A DNA stretch of 64,000 nucleotides from Oegoconia quadripuncta (taxonomy: Eukaryota > Arthropoda > Insecta > Lepidoptera > Autostichidae): positions 1,895,772 to 1,959,771 of the forward strand of contig OX438758.1 of NCBI GenBank assembly GCA_949316235.1. The letters are read 5' to 3'. A program made the position numbers and the translations under genes. Positions 34,181-45,600 of this stretch are shown in pieces. The notes beneath the pieces are model-generated. The model saw only the letters and a program-made list of their open reading frames with translations, had not been told where the DNA came from and searched no databases. Position 1 is the first letter of the stretch; each line of letters begins with the position of its first letter.

Positions 34181-34584
34181 TAATACATGACTTCCCACAT
34201 CCAGGCAACTTTCCTTAACACTTCCAGAACTGGGTTGAGCAAGGGAAAATATCTACAGAAAAATAAGTGTCTCATATTCATTTCACTGAGAAAGATTGGT
34301 ATCGTTACAATCGTTTAAATGCACTGGCAATACCAACTCTACATATATCTGGTATGTTTAATATTATTTTTAATAACTAATGACTTTATAGTATAGTTAT
34401 TATTTTTATTTAACATTACATTAACATACAACTAACTTCTCACATAGCCAAAATACAAGTAGTTATCGACTACTAAAATAGGTAATACAGACATTTTGTT
34501 GTTGAGAGAAATATCTGAGACAAGGCTTTGCAGAAAGTAGGCTGCAATTATGTTAAGTCAAAATGAGTAAGTAATTAACAATAT

Positions 34585-35215
34585 ATACTGCTCAAAATAA
34601 TTACAGAAACAAGTGTGTGGCCTCCATGAGCCCTAATCACAGCTTGACAACGACGCGGCATGATTCGTATGATTCTCCGAATATCTTTTTGTTGAATTCG
34701 CTCCCATTGTTCAATCAACGCTTCAGTGAGCGCTGCAGAGTTTGAGGTGCAATAGGACGCTTCCGGATGCGCCTGTCAAGCAAGTTCCAAATGTGTTCAA
34801 TCGGATTTAGGTCAGGGCTCATGGAAGGCCACTCCATTTCACGAATTTCATGATGTCTTGCATTAAAAAAAATCTGGGCCGATACCATATGTTGCGGGCA
34901 AAACATGATCTTCGAGCACGTTTTCTATGTAAGCTTGAGCACACAAGCGCCCGGGAACAACGACGAGATCTGTACGCTCGTCCAAACTCACTCCGCCCCA
35001 AACCATCACAGAGCCACATCCAAATTTATCATATTCTTAGACTGCCGCTGCACTGTATCGCTCGCCTGGGCGTCTGTAAACACGGAGACGACGTGTTAAA
35101 AGGAATCGTGATTCGTCAGTAAAAAGCACTGGCCTCCAATGTCGAAGCTGCCAATTAGCGTGATTTTGAGCGTACCATCGGCGAGCTAGCGACGGCGAGT
35201 CTATGTTGAATAGTC
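34585..35215 (-). pseudogene. Tc1/Tc3-like transposase remnant
   Basis: The terminal repeat starts TATACTGCTCAAAATAATTA near 34585. Frame pieces: MVWGGVSLDERTDLVVVPG, ENVLEDHVLPATYGIGPDFF and WPSMSPDLNPIEHIWNLLDR with the final catalytic glutamate or aspartate region, ending RCQAVIRAHGGHT. The DNA-binding half and the second catalytic block are lost or shifted. Confidence 0.85.
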
Positions 35216-35639
35216 AGACGTACAGCCCGAACTGGAGACCGATCGCGCTAAATTAAAACACCTCAGTTCATCTGCAATTTGGTTTAAGTTCAATTTTGAT
35301 TGTAATCGAATTGCGATTCAATCAAGCGGAATTCGGAATCGCGCTAAAATTGAGCTGAAGCTGGACCGTGATTATATTTAAAGCATTAGAGACGTGTCCC
35401 TAGTATTCTTATTGCTATATGTTATTTAAGTAGAATCGATCATCGATTTCGTGTTGGCAACACTTGATTTGAAGCTGGAGCAGTTTCTTTTAATTATTTT
35501 TGACACACTTCTTTAAAAATATAAAACTTTGTAATAAATTTAAGAATTTATTTGTGAATTTAATGTACATTGATAGGTAAGTGATGTTATTGATAGTATT
35601 AGTAATATTTTAAACTGAAAATGGATTTTTTTGTATTAT

Positions 35640-36170
35640 TGTGTTATTTGTAGGTATCTAATATCATGGAATTATTTAATAACTTTGTAAATGTAATCAT
35701 GTTAACTATAGAAAATGGAAGAACGCCGGTGATGTACTACTGTGCGTCAACTCGAACTGCTCATCGAATTTTTTAAGGGGCCTATAGACGGCGGTTGTGG
35801 CAAGAATTTGCCGAAAACTTAAACAGTTTAGGACCTGCAAGAACAGCCCAGGAATGGTCTAAGGTTTGTAGATTTCAACAAATTCGCAAATACTTAAAAA
35901 AAACTTGTTAGTAAAGGCATGCAAATGAGCTACTATTTACGTTTAAAAATAAAAAAGTTTAGAAGTAGTTAGAATATATTTTAATATTTCAGGTATGGAA
36001 TGACCGAAAGTGCAAGGTGAGAGCTAAGTTAAAGCTGTAAATGCTAGCCAACGAGCCACTGGTGGTAGACCCGGCAATGCTCCCACCTTATCCCCGTTAG
36101 ATGGAAAAATTGAGAACATCATTGGGAGGGATGTTGGTCCTCTGCCCAATGTTAGACAGGATCAATTTGT
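35640..36170 (+). pseudogene. Myb/zeste-like DNA-binding protein, probably Harbinger-associated
   Basis: The first part reads RRRLWQEFAENLNSLGPART and AQEWSK. After an intron (about 35861-35993, GTTTGT to TTTCAG) it continues VWNDRKCKVRAKLKL and ends in a decayed region. The W...LN.LGP.RT..EW...W.D.K layout matches the Myb/SANT-like (zeste type) domain encoded as the second gene of insect Harbinger elements. Stops upstream and after RAKLKL make it non-functional. Confidence 0.7.
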
Positions 36171-36389
36171 TGTAAGTGATGGGTGACCAGTTTAATTGCA
36201 TGATTCCCAAACTAAATTTAAACACACCACTAGAACTTAACTTCGGGTTTAGAAAACTGATATTCCCAGTAGGGTCTTTACACACTTAAAAACAAGACCA
36301 ATAATTTATACATACCCAAAAACACATCTTCTCCCCTATGTAGCCTCTCCAACTATAAATTTAAAGGGTGATTCGCCCATACAACACTA

Positions 36390-37683
36390 CGAGGGGCGTT
36401 CAATGTATTCTCGGTATCGAGGTGATATACTAATGATAAGGATAATTTAATTATCTCATTAGTTAATGACACTCTTTGAGAGTATAAATACAAAATTTCA
36501 TTTAATTGTCACCATTAGTATTCAAGATATCATTGCGAAAAGACCACTATGATGACTGATTCGACAATGATGAAAAAAATCGAGCATCACGCAGTGATAA
36601 AATTCCTCACAAAACAAGGAAAAACTCAAAAAAATATCCATGAAGAAATGGTGGCTGTTTACCAAGATTCTGCGCCTTCATTATCTACAATTCAGAAGTG
36701 GTCAAGTGAATTTAAACGGGGCAGAGAGAGCATTGAAGACGACCCCCGCGCTGGTGGGCCAATTTGTGCCGCTACTGAGGAAAACGTCAAATTGGTCGAA
36801 AAACTTGTACTTGAAGATGCCCGTGTAAGAGTGAAAACATTAGCAGAAAGGACTAAGCTATCCGTGGGTACCATTCACACAATCCTTCATGAGCGCCTGA
36901 ATTTGTCAAAGGTCAGTGCAAGATGGGTGCCGCGAATGCTCACAGCGCTACAGAAACAAGTGCGAGTTGACTGTTGTAAGGAGTTTTTGGACCTCTGTGG
37001 TGAAAATCCGCAAAGTATTTTCGATCGGATTGTTACTGGTGATGAAACGTGGGTTCATCACTATGACCCTGAGAGCAAGCAAGAGTCTATGCAGTGGCAC
37101 AAAAAAGGATCAGACCCGCCGAAGAAGTTCAAAGTCACTCCGTCCGCAGGAAAGCTCATGGCCACGGTGTTTTGGGATTCTAAGGGAATCTTGCTAATCG
37201 AGTACACAAAAAAGGTCAAAGTATTACTGCTGCATCATACGTAACCACTCTGCGTAATTTAAAGGCTGCAATTAAAGAAAAAAGACGTGGAAAATTAACC
37301 GCAGGTGTGTTGCTGCTTCACGACAACGCGCCGGTTCACAAGGCGCGCCTTGCCCAGGCTGCTGTGCGGGAGTGCGGATTTGAAGAAATCAATCATCCAC
37401 CCTACAGCCCGGACCTGGCCCCTAGTGATTATTATCTATTCCCTAATCTTAAAAAAGACCTTCGTGGAAAGCATTTTTCGGACGATGAAGAGTTGAAGGG
37501 AGCGATAAACGAACATTTTTCGGGCCATGAAGAAAAATATTTTTCAGAGGGAATTGAAAAGTTACTTTCACGAACAAATAAATGTATTGAGATGTTAGGG
37601 GAGTATATTGAAAAATAAAATTTATTCAGAATTTTTCGCTTTTTCCTTCATACCTATACCGAGAATACATTGAACTCCCCTCG
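36390..37683 (+). mobile_element. Complete mariner element, DD34D
   Basis: The ends CGAGGGGCGTTCAATGTATT and, at the right, AATACATTGAACTCCCCTCG are inverted repeats of about 27 bp, flanked by TA at 36388-36389 and 37684-37685. The 1294-bp length is standard for mariner. Confidence 0.95.
36549..37618 (+). pseudogene. mariner transposase, one frameshift in an A run
   Basis: ATG at 36549. The N-terminal helix-turn-helix (KFLTKQGKTQKNIHEEM) is followed by WSSEFKRGRESIEDDPRAGG. Catalytic residues are GDETW (first D), LLLHDNAPVHKARLA (second D) and YSPDLAPSDYYLFP (third D), with 34 residues between the last two. A one-base loss in the A run at about 37207-37212 shifts the frame after IEYTKK; the other frame then runs to EYIEK and stops at 37618. 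Otherwise full length, so the break is recent or a sequencing artefact. Confidence 0.95.
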
Positions 37684-38328
37684 TATCATGTGTTGCCCCA
37701 GGGTAGCTAGCTTCCACACTCAATATATTTAAATTTGAGTTACATTATTTGTTTTCAATAATGAATGATAGAATTAACTCAGTATTTAAAGCACCAGAAC
37801 AACATAAATTCAAACTGTTCAAATGTTGGTACTACTTGGTATACTTACTATCAAAACATTAAGAGAATGGTTCCCTTTTCTATTAAAATTTCTCTCTTCA
37901 TGTTGATGGGAGCACACAATGGACAATACGACAAAAAAATAAATTTGCCAAATAAAAAATACCAATTCAAGATTAGCCTTAGATTAATGCAGGAAAAATA
38001 CAAAAAAAATATTTAAGCTGTTATTTCCGAAGAAAAAAAATAAAATATGAATTAACGTCTGTGACGTCACATTTTTAATAAAAATTGTCTTTGCTGGCGT
38101 CTCCATTGTGTAAAAAATTATAATGTCATCAAAAGTCACTGTCAAACCTACAAATTTAAAGATGCCTAATGTCAAACTATCTATGTAAACAAACAATAAC
38201 GACGCTTCTTCGTTCGTTTTCTTTAGCTTTTTCAAGTCTCTTTGAGTAAATTAACATACAAAAATTGTTTTTATGAAATATTAGAAATGGAGAGCAGGGA
38301 AGAATCTTAGAAACCGATCAAGTTTCAG

Positions 38329-40139
38329 TATTGCTTCGTCACAACATGTAAAAATAGTTCGACAAAGACTCCAAACAAAATGTTCTTTAAGGTTCCTTTT
38401 AATAACCGAGAAGCTTGGTGTAAAGCAGCAGGTCGTTCCGATGTGCCCACGTCAAGTTTGGACGTATGTGAGGATCATATTAATGTAAGTACCTACTTTT
38501 CTATAGCATGAGTAATATTGTGTTGATAACAGTGAATATGTAAGTAAGTATCTACACTAATATTATAAAGAGGAAAGATTTGTTTGTTTGTAAGGAATAG
38601 GCTGCGAAACTACTGGATCAATTTTTAAAATTCTTTCACCGTTGGTAGCAACATTATCCCTAAGTGTCATAGGTTATGTATGTACCACGGCCGAAACCTG
38701 GGTAGGCTGCTAGTACACAATAATTTTTCAAGTATTTCATGCCAGGCGACTATGTTCCTTTATGCTATTTTGTGAAGTACAGTGGTTATATTATGTAAAA
38801 TTAATTAGGATTAATTATATGATATGGTAATAATCAAGTCACCATTGTCATATGATGCATTAACATATTTATTGCTTTTCAGGTTGAAGAGGATTTGGAG
38901 AACTACATACAATGGAAATTTGGGAAATACAATCCTCGTTTGAGAATGTCAGTACCAAAAAGATTACTTTCTATGAATTTATGTCTTTCTACTGACTCTC
39001 CAGTTATGCCTGCAGATCATGTTGCACCGGGTTGTTCAAGACAGACATTTTTCGAAGACAAAGCTGTTCAATGTGAGGTGCCTTTGAAGCATTCCAGCAC
39101 ACAAGTGCAAATCTATACAGTTGACCACGCAGTCAATACAATTTCAAGAAAAAAACGGGCACTGCCATGTCATATATTTCAACAGAAGAAGAAAATTTGC
39201 CGTCTACACAAGGGAGTACTGTAGAAATAGGGCAAGAAACTAATACTGACTCTACAATAAAAGAACCTGTCTCACCACTTGTTCTAGATTTCAAAAGCTC
39301 CGTCGAGAAATATCCACAAAGATATTTAGGTGTTCCCAAAAATTTCTTTTGGCTAATTGAATATATTTCTAATGATACAAAGACACCTAAACTGCACATC
39401 ATTACTGTGCTCTTTAAGTTGAAACATGGTGATCCATTTTATAAGATAGCTGATTTGTTCAATCTTTCTGAGAGAACACTCCAAAGGGTATTTCTAAGGG
39501 TTTTGGACATGATGTCCACTATATTTTCACAATTTATTTACTGGCCTTCAGTCATTGATATTAAAAAGAACTTGCCGCTCTCCTTCAGAACTAATAAAGA
39601 TTATTCAAATATACAAAGTATTATAGATTGTTTTGAGGTAGAGATAGAGAAACCAAATAACCCTATTGCACAGGCAGCAACATGGTCTCAATATAAAAGC
39701 TGTAACACCATAAAGTTTTTAATAAGTGCTACTCCCGATGGTTTCATTAACTTTATATCTAAAGGCTATGCTGGGAGAATCACATGTAAAATTAGTGGAG
39801 GAAAGTGGTTACCTAGATATTGTTAGGCCAAACTCTGTTGTTTTAGCAGATAGAGGCTTCAAACATCTTGAGAGTGTCTTACAAAAAAAGTCTGTGAAAT
39901 TACTTCGCTCTCCTTCTGTATCAGTAAATAAAAAAATGAGTAAAATGGAGGCTATTGAATCCAAAATAATAGCAAGCTTGCGTATTCACATTGAAAGAGT
40001 GATACGAAGAGTGAGATTGTACAAGTTTTTGAAGCCACATTCTACTATAAATAATAAACTGGTCAACTGTGTGGATGATGCAGTTGTTGTGGCTTGTGGC
40101 TTAATAAACTTGCAATCGCCTATTATAAAAAGCTTTTAA
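38329..40139 (+). pseudogene. ISL2EU transposase: THAP finger and DDE_4 core
   Basis: The THAP exon (38329-38484) has YCFVTTCKN, FFKVPFNNREAWCKAAGR and VCEDHIN (C-x4-C and C-x2-H). It splices in phase (GTAAGT at 38485, acceptor at 38882) to VEEDLENYIQWKFGKYNPR. A second part holds a helix-turn-helix (KIADLFNLSERTLQRVFLR) and the DDE_4 core: IIDCFEVEIEKP (D), VVLADRGFKH (D) and HIERVIRRVRLYKF (E). Frameshifts occur near 39155 (A run) and near 39790, where the GRIT(D) catalytic block is damaged. Confidence 0.85.
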
Positions 40140-40587
40140 TTTAAGTGTTACATATTTTTAGATATTTTGTTTTATTTTATTTTTATTAAGTAAATGTATA
40201 TATAGATTGATAAATAAATAGTATTATTTATGACATGACACAAACTTCTTTTAATTCTATGCCACAAAATGTTACAAAGAAATGTAAATACATGATTTTT
40301 TTTTGAACAATGAACACAAGTTTTTTGTATGTTTAATACCCCTAGTTTCACACCTGTAGACTGCACTGTTTGGATGATGATGATTGTGTATGGCTGAGAT
40401 GTATGTACAAAAGTCGGGAGTTACTTTTAAGCAATACAAGTATCACTTAACTTGATACCTATATTTGATGAGGGATTGTAGGTAATAGGATTTTAGTTGA
40501 AATAAAAAAATGTTTATTCAGAGTTACATCGATTTATTACAATATTATTAAATTTTCTGACAAACAAATAACCTATATAAATAATTA

Positions 40588-41908
40588 ATCAAACTTAACA
40601 CATTCTACAATATTATTAAAAATAAACTTCTGCCAAAAATTTTCAGCTCCCTCTATCAGTTTTAAGGTATATTCTTTGTCATAATGCACCCAAATTTTAT
40701 TTACTTTTTTATTTTGTTCAAAGTTTGGGTCTGCTATACAAAATAGCCCTTTTTCTTTGTTTGCTGCATGCATTTGCAGCATTATCTGCGCTTTGTATTT
40801 GTCCTTTATTTCATTATTATCATTTATATAATTTTTCAATGCAGATTCTTTGATGGGCACTTTATTTCAACAACATAAGAATCAGTGATTCCATCTGGTG
40901 AAGCCCCTATAATACTTGATATCAACATGAAACCACAGTCCATTATCGTCACTTTGAGATCAGTCTCCACTTCCTTTTTACCAATTTCTCCAGACGTTTG
41001 CCTCTTCGAATTGCTCGGGTTTCAGGCACTTTGTATCCACCCATTATGGACTTAACCAGTACACCATTAGCGGTTGTGCATCTAGTTGAGTTGAAAATAT
41101 TGGAGGCAGTAACTCTCCCCTGCCGCAAAGAATGCCATAAAACACTATCCACTTGGTTTTTTGTGGCCTGTTCAATTTTATCAAATATTTCACTCGTGGC
41201 TAGATCTGCACTGTATGTCTTAAAACTATCAAAACTTATTCCTGTATCTTTAAACTGCTTATAATATTTTAACATCATATGAAATACACTGTAATCATCA
41301 AGAGATTCTTCTTTATACTTAGAGTAGTTAACAAGGAGTGAACAATTGGATTTTCTTTTACTAGTAATTTCTTCTAATATGTTATACAAAGTTACAGTAG
41401 ATTGTATTTTTTCAAATGTCCTCTTCCTTCCAATGTTTGATGCTAACAGTGGTTTATCACTAGTAATGGCTTCACTTAACCTAGGTTTCTGCCAGTAACA
41501 AGTGGTTGATGTGACTGATGGCTCTTCAGTTCTTTTAATAACCCAATGTGCAAAACAGATTCCATGTTTGCAGCCGCCTGCAGATGCAGCACAGTCATCA
41601 CAAATTATGTTTTCTATTGTTTCACTGTCTTCATTGATAGTAATAGAAACTGTGTACATCTTCGATCTAATTCGGTGCTCTAGAGTCACTTTAGCATTCA
41701 AAATACATTTGTTGCCTTCTCTCTTTACTTCTACGTAACCAATGGCGGTATCAACATACGAATCTCGCGACGACATCAGTATTTTGGCTCCCCTTATTTC
41801 ACTTGCATTGTACACATCGTTGTTATGCATATACTCCAAAAGCATTGGAAGATCTACTTTTGGAAGGTTTCGGCTGTCGGCACGAACAAATCCATCGCTG
41901 GTCTTCAT
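40588..41908 (-). pseudogene. ISL2EU second gene: SWIM-like and YqaJ-like nuclease
   Basis: True ATG at 41908 (MKTSDGFVRADSRNLPKV). A zinc motif CDDCAASAGGCKHGICFAHW at about residues 125-145 is SWIM-like. VLWHSLRQGRVTASNIF opens a YqaJ/lambda exonuclease-type fold. A one-base loss in an A run near 40975 shifts the frame. The other frame gives GASPDGITDSYVVEIKCP (the D and E-x-K metal site) and KAQIMLQMHAANKEKGLF, ending VECVKFD at 40588. Probably degrades or processes DNA during transposition; the role is inferred from family pairing. Confidence 0.8.
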
Positions 41909-42639
41909 CTTTTAAATAGTAAAAGGCTTGAAAGGATGTAGATAAATGGGCGAAATAAAAGAAAACGAATATAGCTGACTGTAAACAGCATACAAACAAA
42001 ACAAACAAAGCGTGGCGGCAACGTCAAGTTGGCATCATAGGTTATAAAAAAAAACCGTTTGACATTGACGTTGGAGTATAACAATCATACACTTTTTTTT
42101 TTCAATGGGACCAATCATCTGAGGCACAGGCATCGTTTTATTATGCCGCAGCGTGACGTCACTTCCTTTTAAAAAAATATTATTTTCAAAAATTTTATTC
42201 TAAATAACTATAGGTCTAAAACATAATCAGAAAAATATGGGTCCCCTCTTTTACATCACTCTATGCAAATAACACTTAAAAAAGCCAACTTATTTTTTTG
42301 TCGTATTGTCCATTGCCACATGAGTCCCATCAACACAGGTTAACAAACCAGGCATTTTCTCACCACCATTCAATAATTTTACATAATGCTAGGATAAATC
42401 AAATAAAGAGTAGACTATTATGCTGTTAGCATAATTGTGACCCACAAATGGTCTTAGACCATTCCCGAAACCACAGAACTCTCGGCTGTTTTTTAATTCT
42501 TTTGGTTGTTATCGGTTTGTTTAGTAATGGGTCCTCCCACACTGTCTGTGTATGTGTATAACTGCTCATTGCTACTTCAGTTTACTTATTTTGTGAGCTA
42601 TATTGATAACCTTATTTCTCTAATGGCTTTCAATTGAGT

Positions 42640-43235
42640 ATTAAATAAATAATTAATTGATATATCCTTGGCTGAAAGAATATACCGAAACAGACACCGT
42701 CAAGCCAGCTGCTTCACCGAAAAAACGACTCTCATTAATTGAAAAGATTCATGGGTTCGATAAATCGTGCATTCGACGAATAGTGCACAGTTTTTATTTA
42801 AAAGGAGAGTTACCTACAGTAAATAAGGTGCTACATGTGGTAAATACAGACGAATCCTTACCAAACACGGGCTTGACATTGTTGAAAAATGAAGCATTTG
42901 AAGTTTAAGTATGTCAAACGAAGGAGAAATAACGGGTTAATCGACAGAGATGACATAGCATTGTGACGTATCAAATATTTGAAAAATATGAAAACTTACC
43001 GACAGCAACAACGACCAATATATTACTTGGATGAAACTTGGATGAATGCGGGACATAGGATCGATAGAAGCGATTGTGATCCCCTAAGATGTTCGCAATA
43101 TTAAGTGGTTAAATGTTAAAAATTATGATAAATTTATTCATTTAATTTTCAGGGCACACTGTAGGCAAAGGGTGGGTAGACACTACAGTGCAGTCACGAA
43201 AACAGGCATTTTGGAGGGTTTGTCGACGGTGTTGT
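42640..43235 (+). pseudogene. DDE_3-type (IS630-like) transposase remnant
   Basis: N-terminal helical part IEKIHGFDKSCIRRIVHSFY and LPTVNKVLHVVNTDESLPNT, then after stops YRQQQRPIYYLDETWMNAGH with the first catalytic aspartate. An apparent intron (43080-43151) leads to GHTVGKGWVDTTVQSRKQAF. It is cut near 43235. It resembles insect proteins with the YLDETWVNAGHT block. The catalytic second half is missing. Confidence 0.75.
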
Positions 43236-44170
43236 GACTGCCTTTATCCCGGAAGGGAATACAGGGTAGCAGTACTTACTTTAGTAACTTATTAGTAATC
43301 TGTGGCAGTACAGAGCAAAGTGAGAGAGTGAGACAGGAAGTGTTACGCCTCCTACTTGGGGAGGTTTAGGGGGGGTAATCATAGAAAAGAGGAAAATAGC
43401 AATTAGGTTCTTTTAATTAAGACCACCTCCTACCAAGTTCATCAACAAAAGGACTGTATAAAAAAAGATCATATAAAAGCATAGCATAGAGTGAAGCAAG
43501 CACCCCCACACGAAGCAGCAGAGGTGTCGGGCGGCTGGGCAGTAGGCGGCCTGCGGCGAAAGGAGGGACCACCCCCGCAAGAGGGTGGCCTCAGTCGATG
43601 TGGCAGTAAGACCCTCCTCGGAGAGAGGGGCCTCCGAAAGAGGGTGACCTTGGCGGAGGAGGAAAATGTGGGATGAGCCCCTGCCATCAGCGCGAGCCCG
43701 CAGACGCTTCCTGTTAACGCACTTGCAGACTACTTCTTTCTTGAGTTAAAAGGACTTGCAGACTTCTTCTTTCTTGCGTTAAAAAGACTTGTTGACTTCT
43801 TCTTTCTTGCGTTATAAAGACTTGCAGACGTTTCACGCTGGAGGTGACGGGGGAGGGGCTCGAGAGGTTCCCCAAAGGCGACGAGTGGCAGGAAAAGAGC
43901 TGGATGTCGAAGACCTTTATCCTGTCAAGGCCGAAGGTAGACTTGGCCTAAGTGGTCCCTACTCGATTTTTCGATTCCACGATTAAACTGACAACACGAT
44001 TTTTCACAGAATTGTCAAACACAAGAATTTGAAATTTCGAAAGCATAGATAAGTGGCCAAGAAAGTTCCAAAGAGCTTAAAACTATGTATTACATTAGTT
44101 TAAAATGATAAAAACGTAATGTCAGAAAATGACAACTCTGTGGAAAGTGCTCTGTGGTGACTTGATGATG
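43236..44170. repeat. GC-rich unassigned DNA with a 33-bp minisatellite
   Basis: At 43720-43829 the unit CTTGCAGACTTCTTCTTTCT...GTTAAAAAG repeats about 3.3 times with period 33. 43490-43690 is GC-rich with open frames on both strands that look compositional. No protein is supported. Confidence 0.6.
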
Positions 44171-44173
44171 TAA

Positions 44174-44605
44174 CTACGTGGATGAACATGTTTGTGATAT
44201 TACACCCGGAACCCAAGTGCCTTGTGTCTTGTGTTTAAAGTAAACTTTGTCCCCCTGTTGAACTGGTGATAGTGGCTTCGTGTTTCTGTTATAATAAAGT
44301 GATGCTTTAACTTGTTGTTTTTTAATGTTTTTCTCTACGTTTCTTACATTGACAGTACAAGGTTTAAGTGAAGATTCCAGTGAAGGTAACTTTGTACGTA
44401 AGCATCTAGATATGTTTGACAAAACGTACGTAAACATCTAGACAAAACCTGTTTGTTTTGGTGTGTTCCTACCTATACATAAGGAGTGCTATATAAGGGT
44501 CTGTATTATCAGCTTTGCATTTTTTAACAATGTCTTAATAGTACAGATTGCCCTTTCTATCATGCTATTTGATCTACTTAAGTATGGACTAGAGGCACAG
44601 TATAA
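44174..44605 (-). pseudogene. gypsy integrase C-terminal fragment
   Basis: Reads SSPYLSRSNSMIERAICTIK (the catalytic glutamate region), DNTDPYIALLMYR and, after shifts, RTKLPSLESSLKP and YYNRNTKPLSPVQQGDKVYF ending TWVPGVI. This is the usual order in gypsy integrases. It is a different element from 24047-24967, which keeps the opposite end of integrase. Confidence 0.8.
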
Positions 44606-44619
44606 TAAATAGTACTAGC

Positions 44620-45595
44620 GTACAGTATGGCCACTCCCTGCCTCCCGTTGAAAGTGACACCACCCGCTGTCAGTTACCTCACAGTTACCGGCTGGCAAGG
44701 ACTCAACGACTCGGGCGCGCTTAGCGGAGGCCACATTAAATATTAAAATAAAACGCAAGTTCTGAGTACGTGTGTGGCTACCGCGATGCAGTGTAGTGTA
44801 GAATTGCCATGTGCTGGACTGTTCTGGAGGACAGGTTCTCTTTCTGGGAACGAGAGAACACTCTAGACTTAGTTCTGCCCGTTGGCAGAGGGGCGGGTCT
44901 CGTTCGGCGTGAGGTTGTGGGACCTCGGTGCGGGTCGCGCGGGCGCGATAGCGGGTCGCGCGGTTGCGGGTCGCGCGGTTGCGGGTCACGCGGTCGCGGC
45001 GGCGGGGTGGCCGAGTGCGGCGGCGGGTCGCGCTGCGGAGGCGGCGCGTCAGGCGGGCGCGGTTGCGGGTCGCGTGAGTCGCGCGGGCGCGTCGGCGGGT
45101 CGCGCGGGCATGGTGGCGAAGACGCCATGGTCGGGTTCTATTGGAAGCTACTTCCAACAGAAGGCGACCATGCCGTGGGAGATACTCGTCAGTCTGCGGT
45201 CACCCGCACAAATAGTTTCGTGCGGGTACCCCCAGACTGCCAGCCTCCATACGCGGGTACTCGGAGATAATTTTTTCCGCGCGGTAGGTCGGAAAAAATT
45301 TTTTGGAGTGATGTGGGTAGGTGGTACCCACCCAAGAGAAACTCGCGCGGCGCGGTTGGAAACCCTCTCCCCGGGTAACTACCCCTTCCAGAGTACCTCT
45401 CTGGTGGAACCCGCTGGTGGGAAGCCAGAAAAGTACTCCTTCCAAGGTAGCCAAGGATTAGGTGAACTCGATAAGGAAGATCGTCTGCTGCAATGGGTGA
45501 CGGTAGTTGGCGTCAACCCGAGCGCGGTACGCGAGTAACTGTCTTCAACTGTTGAAGAGGACACACCTGAAGAACTTTCCTAAGAAAAACCAGCT
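44620..45595. repeat. GC-rich low-complexity stretch
   Basis: 44930-45115 is dominated by imperfect repeats of GCGGGTCGCG. Long open frames on both strands (about 150-220 codons) follow from high GC and repetition. 45240-45540 is non-repetitive but has no recognisable product. It may be LTR or 5' untranslated DNA of a retroelement; not shown. Confidence 0.5.
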
Positions 45596-45600
45596 TGAAG

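Larger units (their letters stand above)
37890..42345. mobile_element. ISL2EU-type DNA transposon with two convergent genes
   Basis: Near-identical inverted segments around CAATGGACAATACGACAAAA occur at 37918-37945 and 42291-42318; they are the best visible boundary marks. Between them lie a THAP-DDE_4 transposase (plus strand) and a SWIM/YqaJ-like nuclease gene (minus strand), the pair known from ISL2EU elements of the PIF/Harbinger superfamily. Both genes end near 40140-40590, tail to tail. Exact ends and target duplication are not resolved. Confidence 0.75.

Noticed and set aside
37765..38016. Plus-strand 83-codon frame at the ISL2EU left end
   Set aside because: Overlaps the inverted terminal segment and has no domain; treated as element end DNA.
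38041..42180. TGACGTCAC motifs near both ends of the ISL2EU element as CRE-type promoters
   Set aside because: Single short matches on each side; could be chance or part of the terminal repeats, with nothing else to support regulation.
44809..45538. Overlapping long open frames on both strands in GC-rich DNA
   Set aside because: They arise from GCGGGTCGCG-type repeats; products are Arg/Gly/Ala low complexity with no domain, and both strands are equally open.
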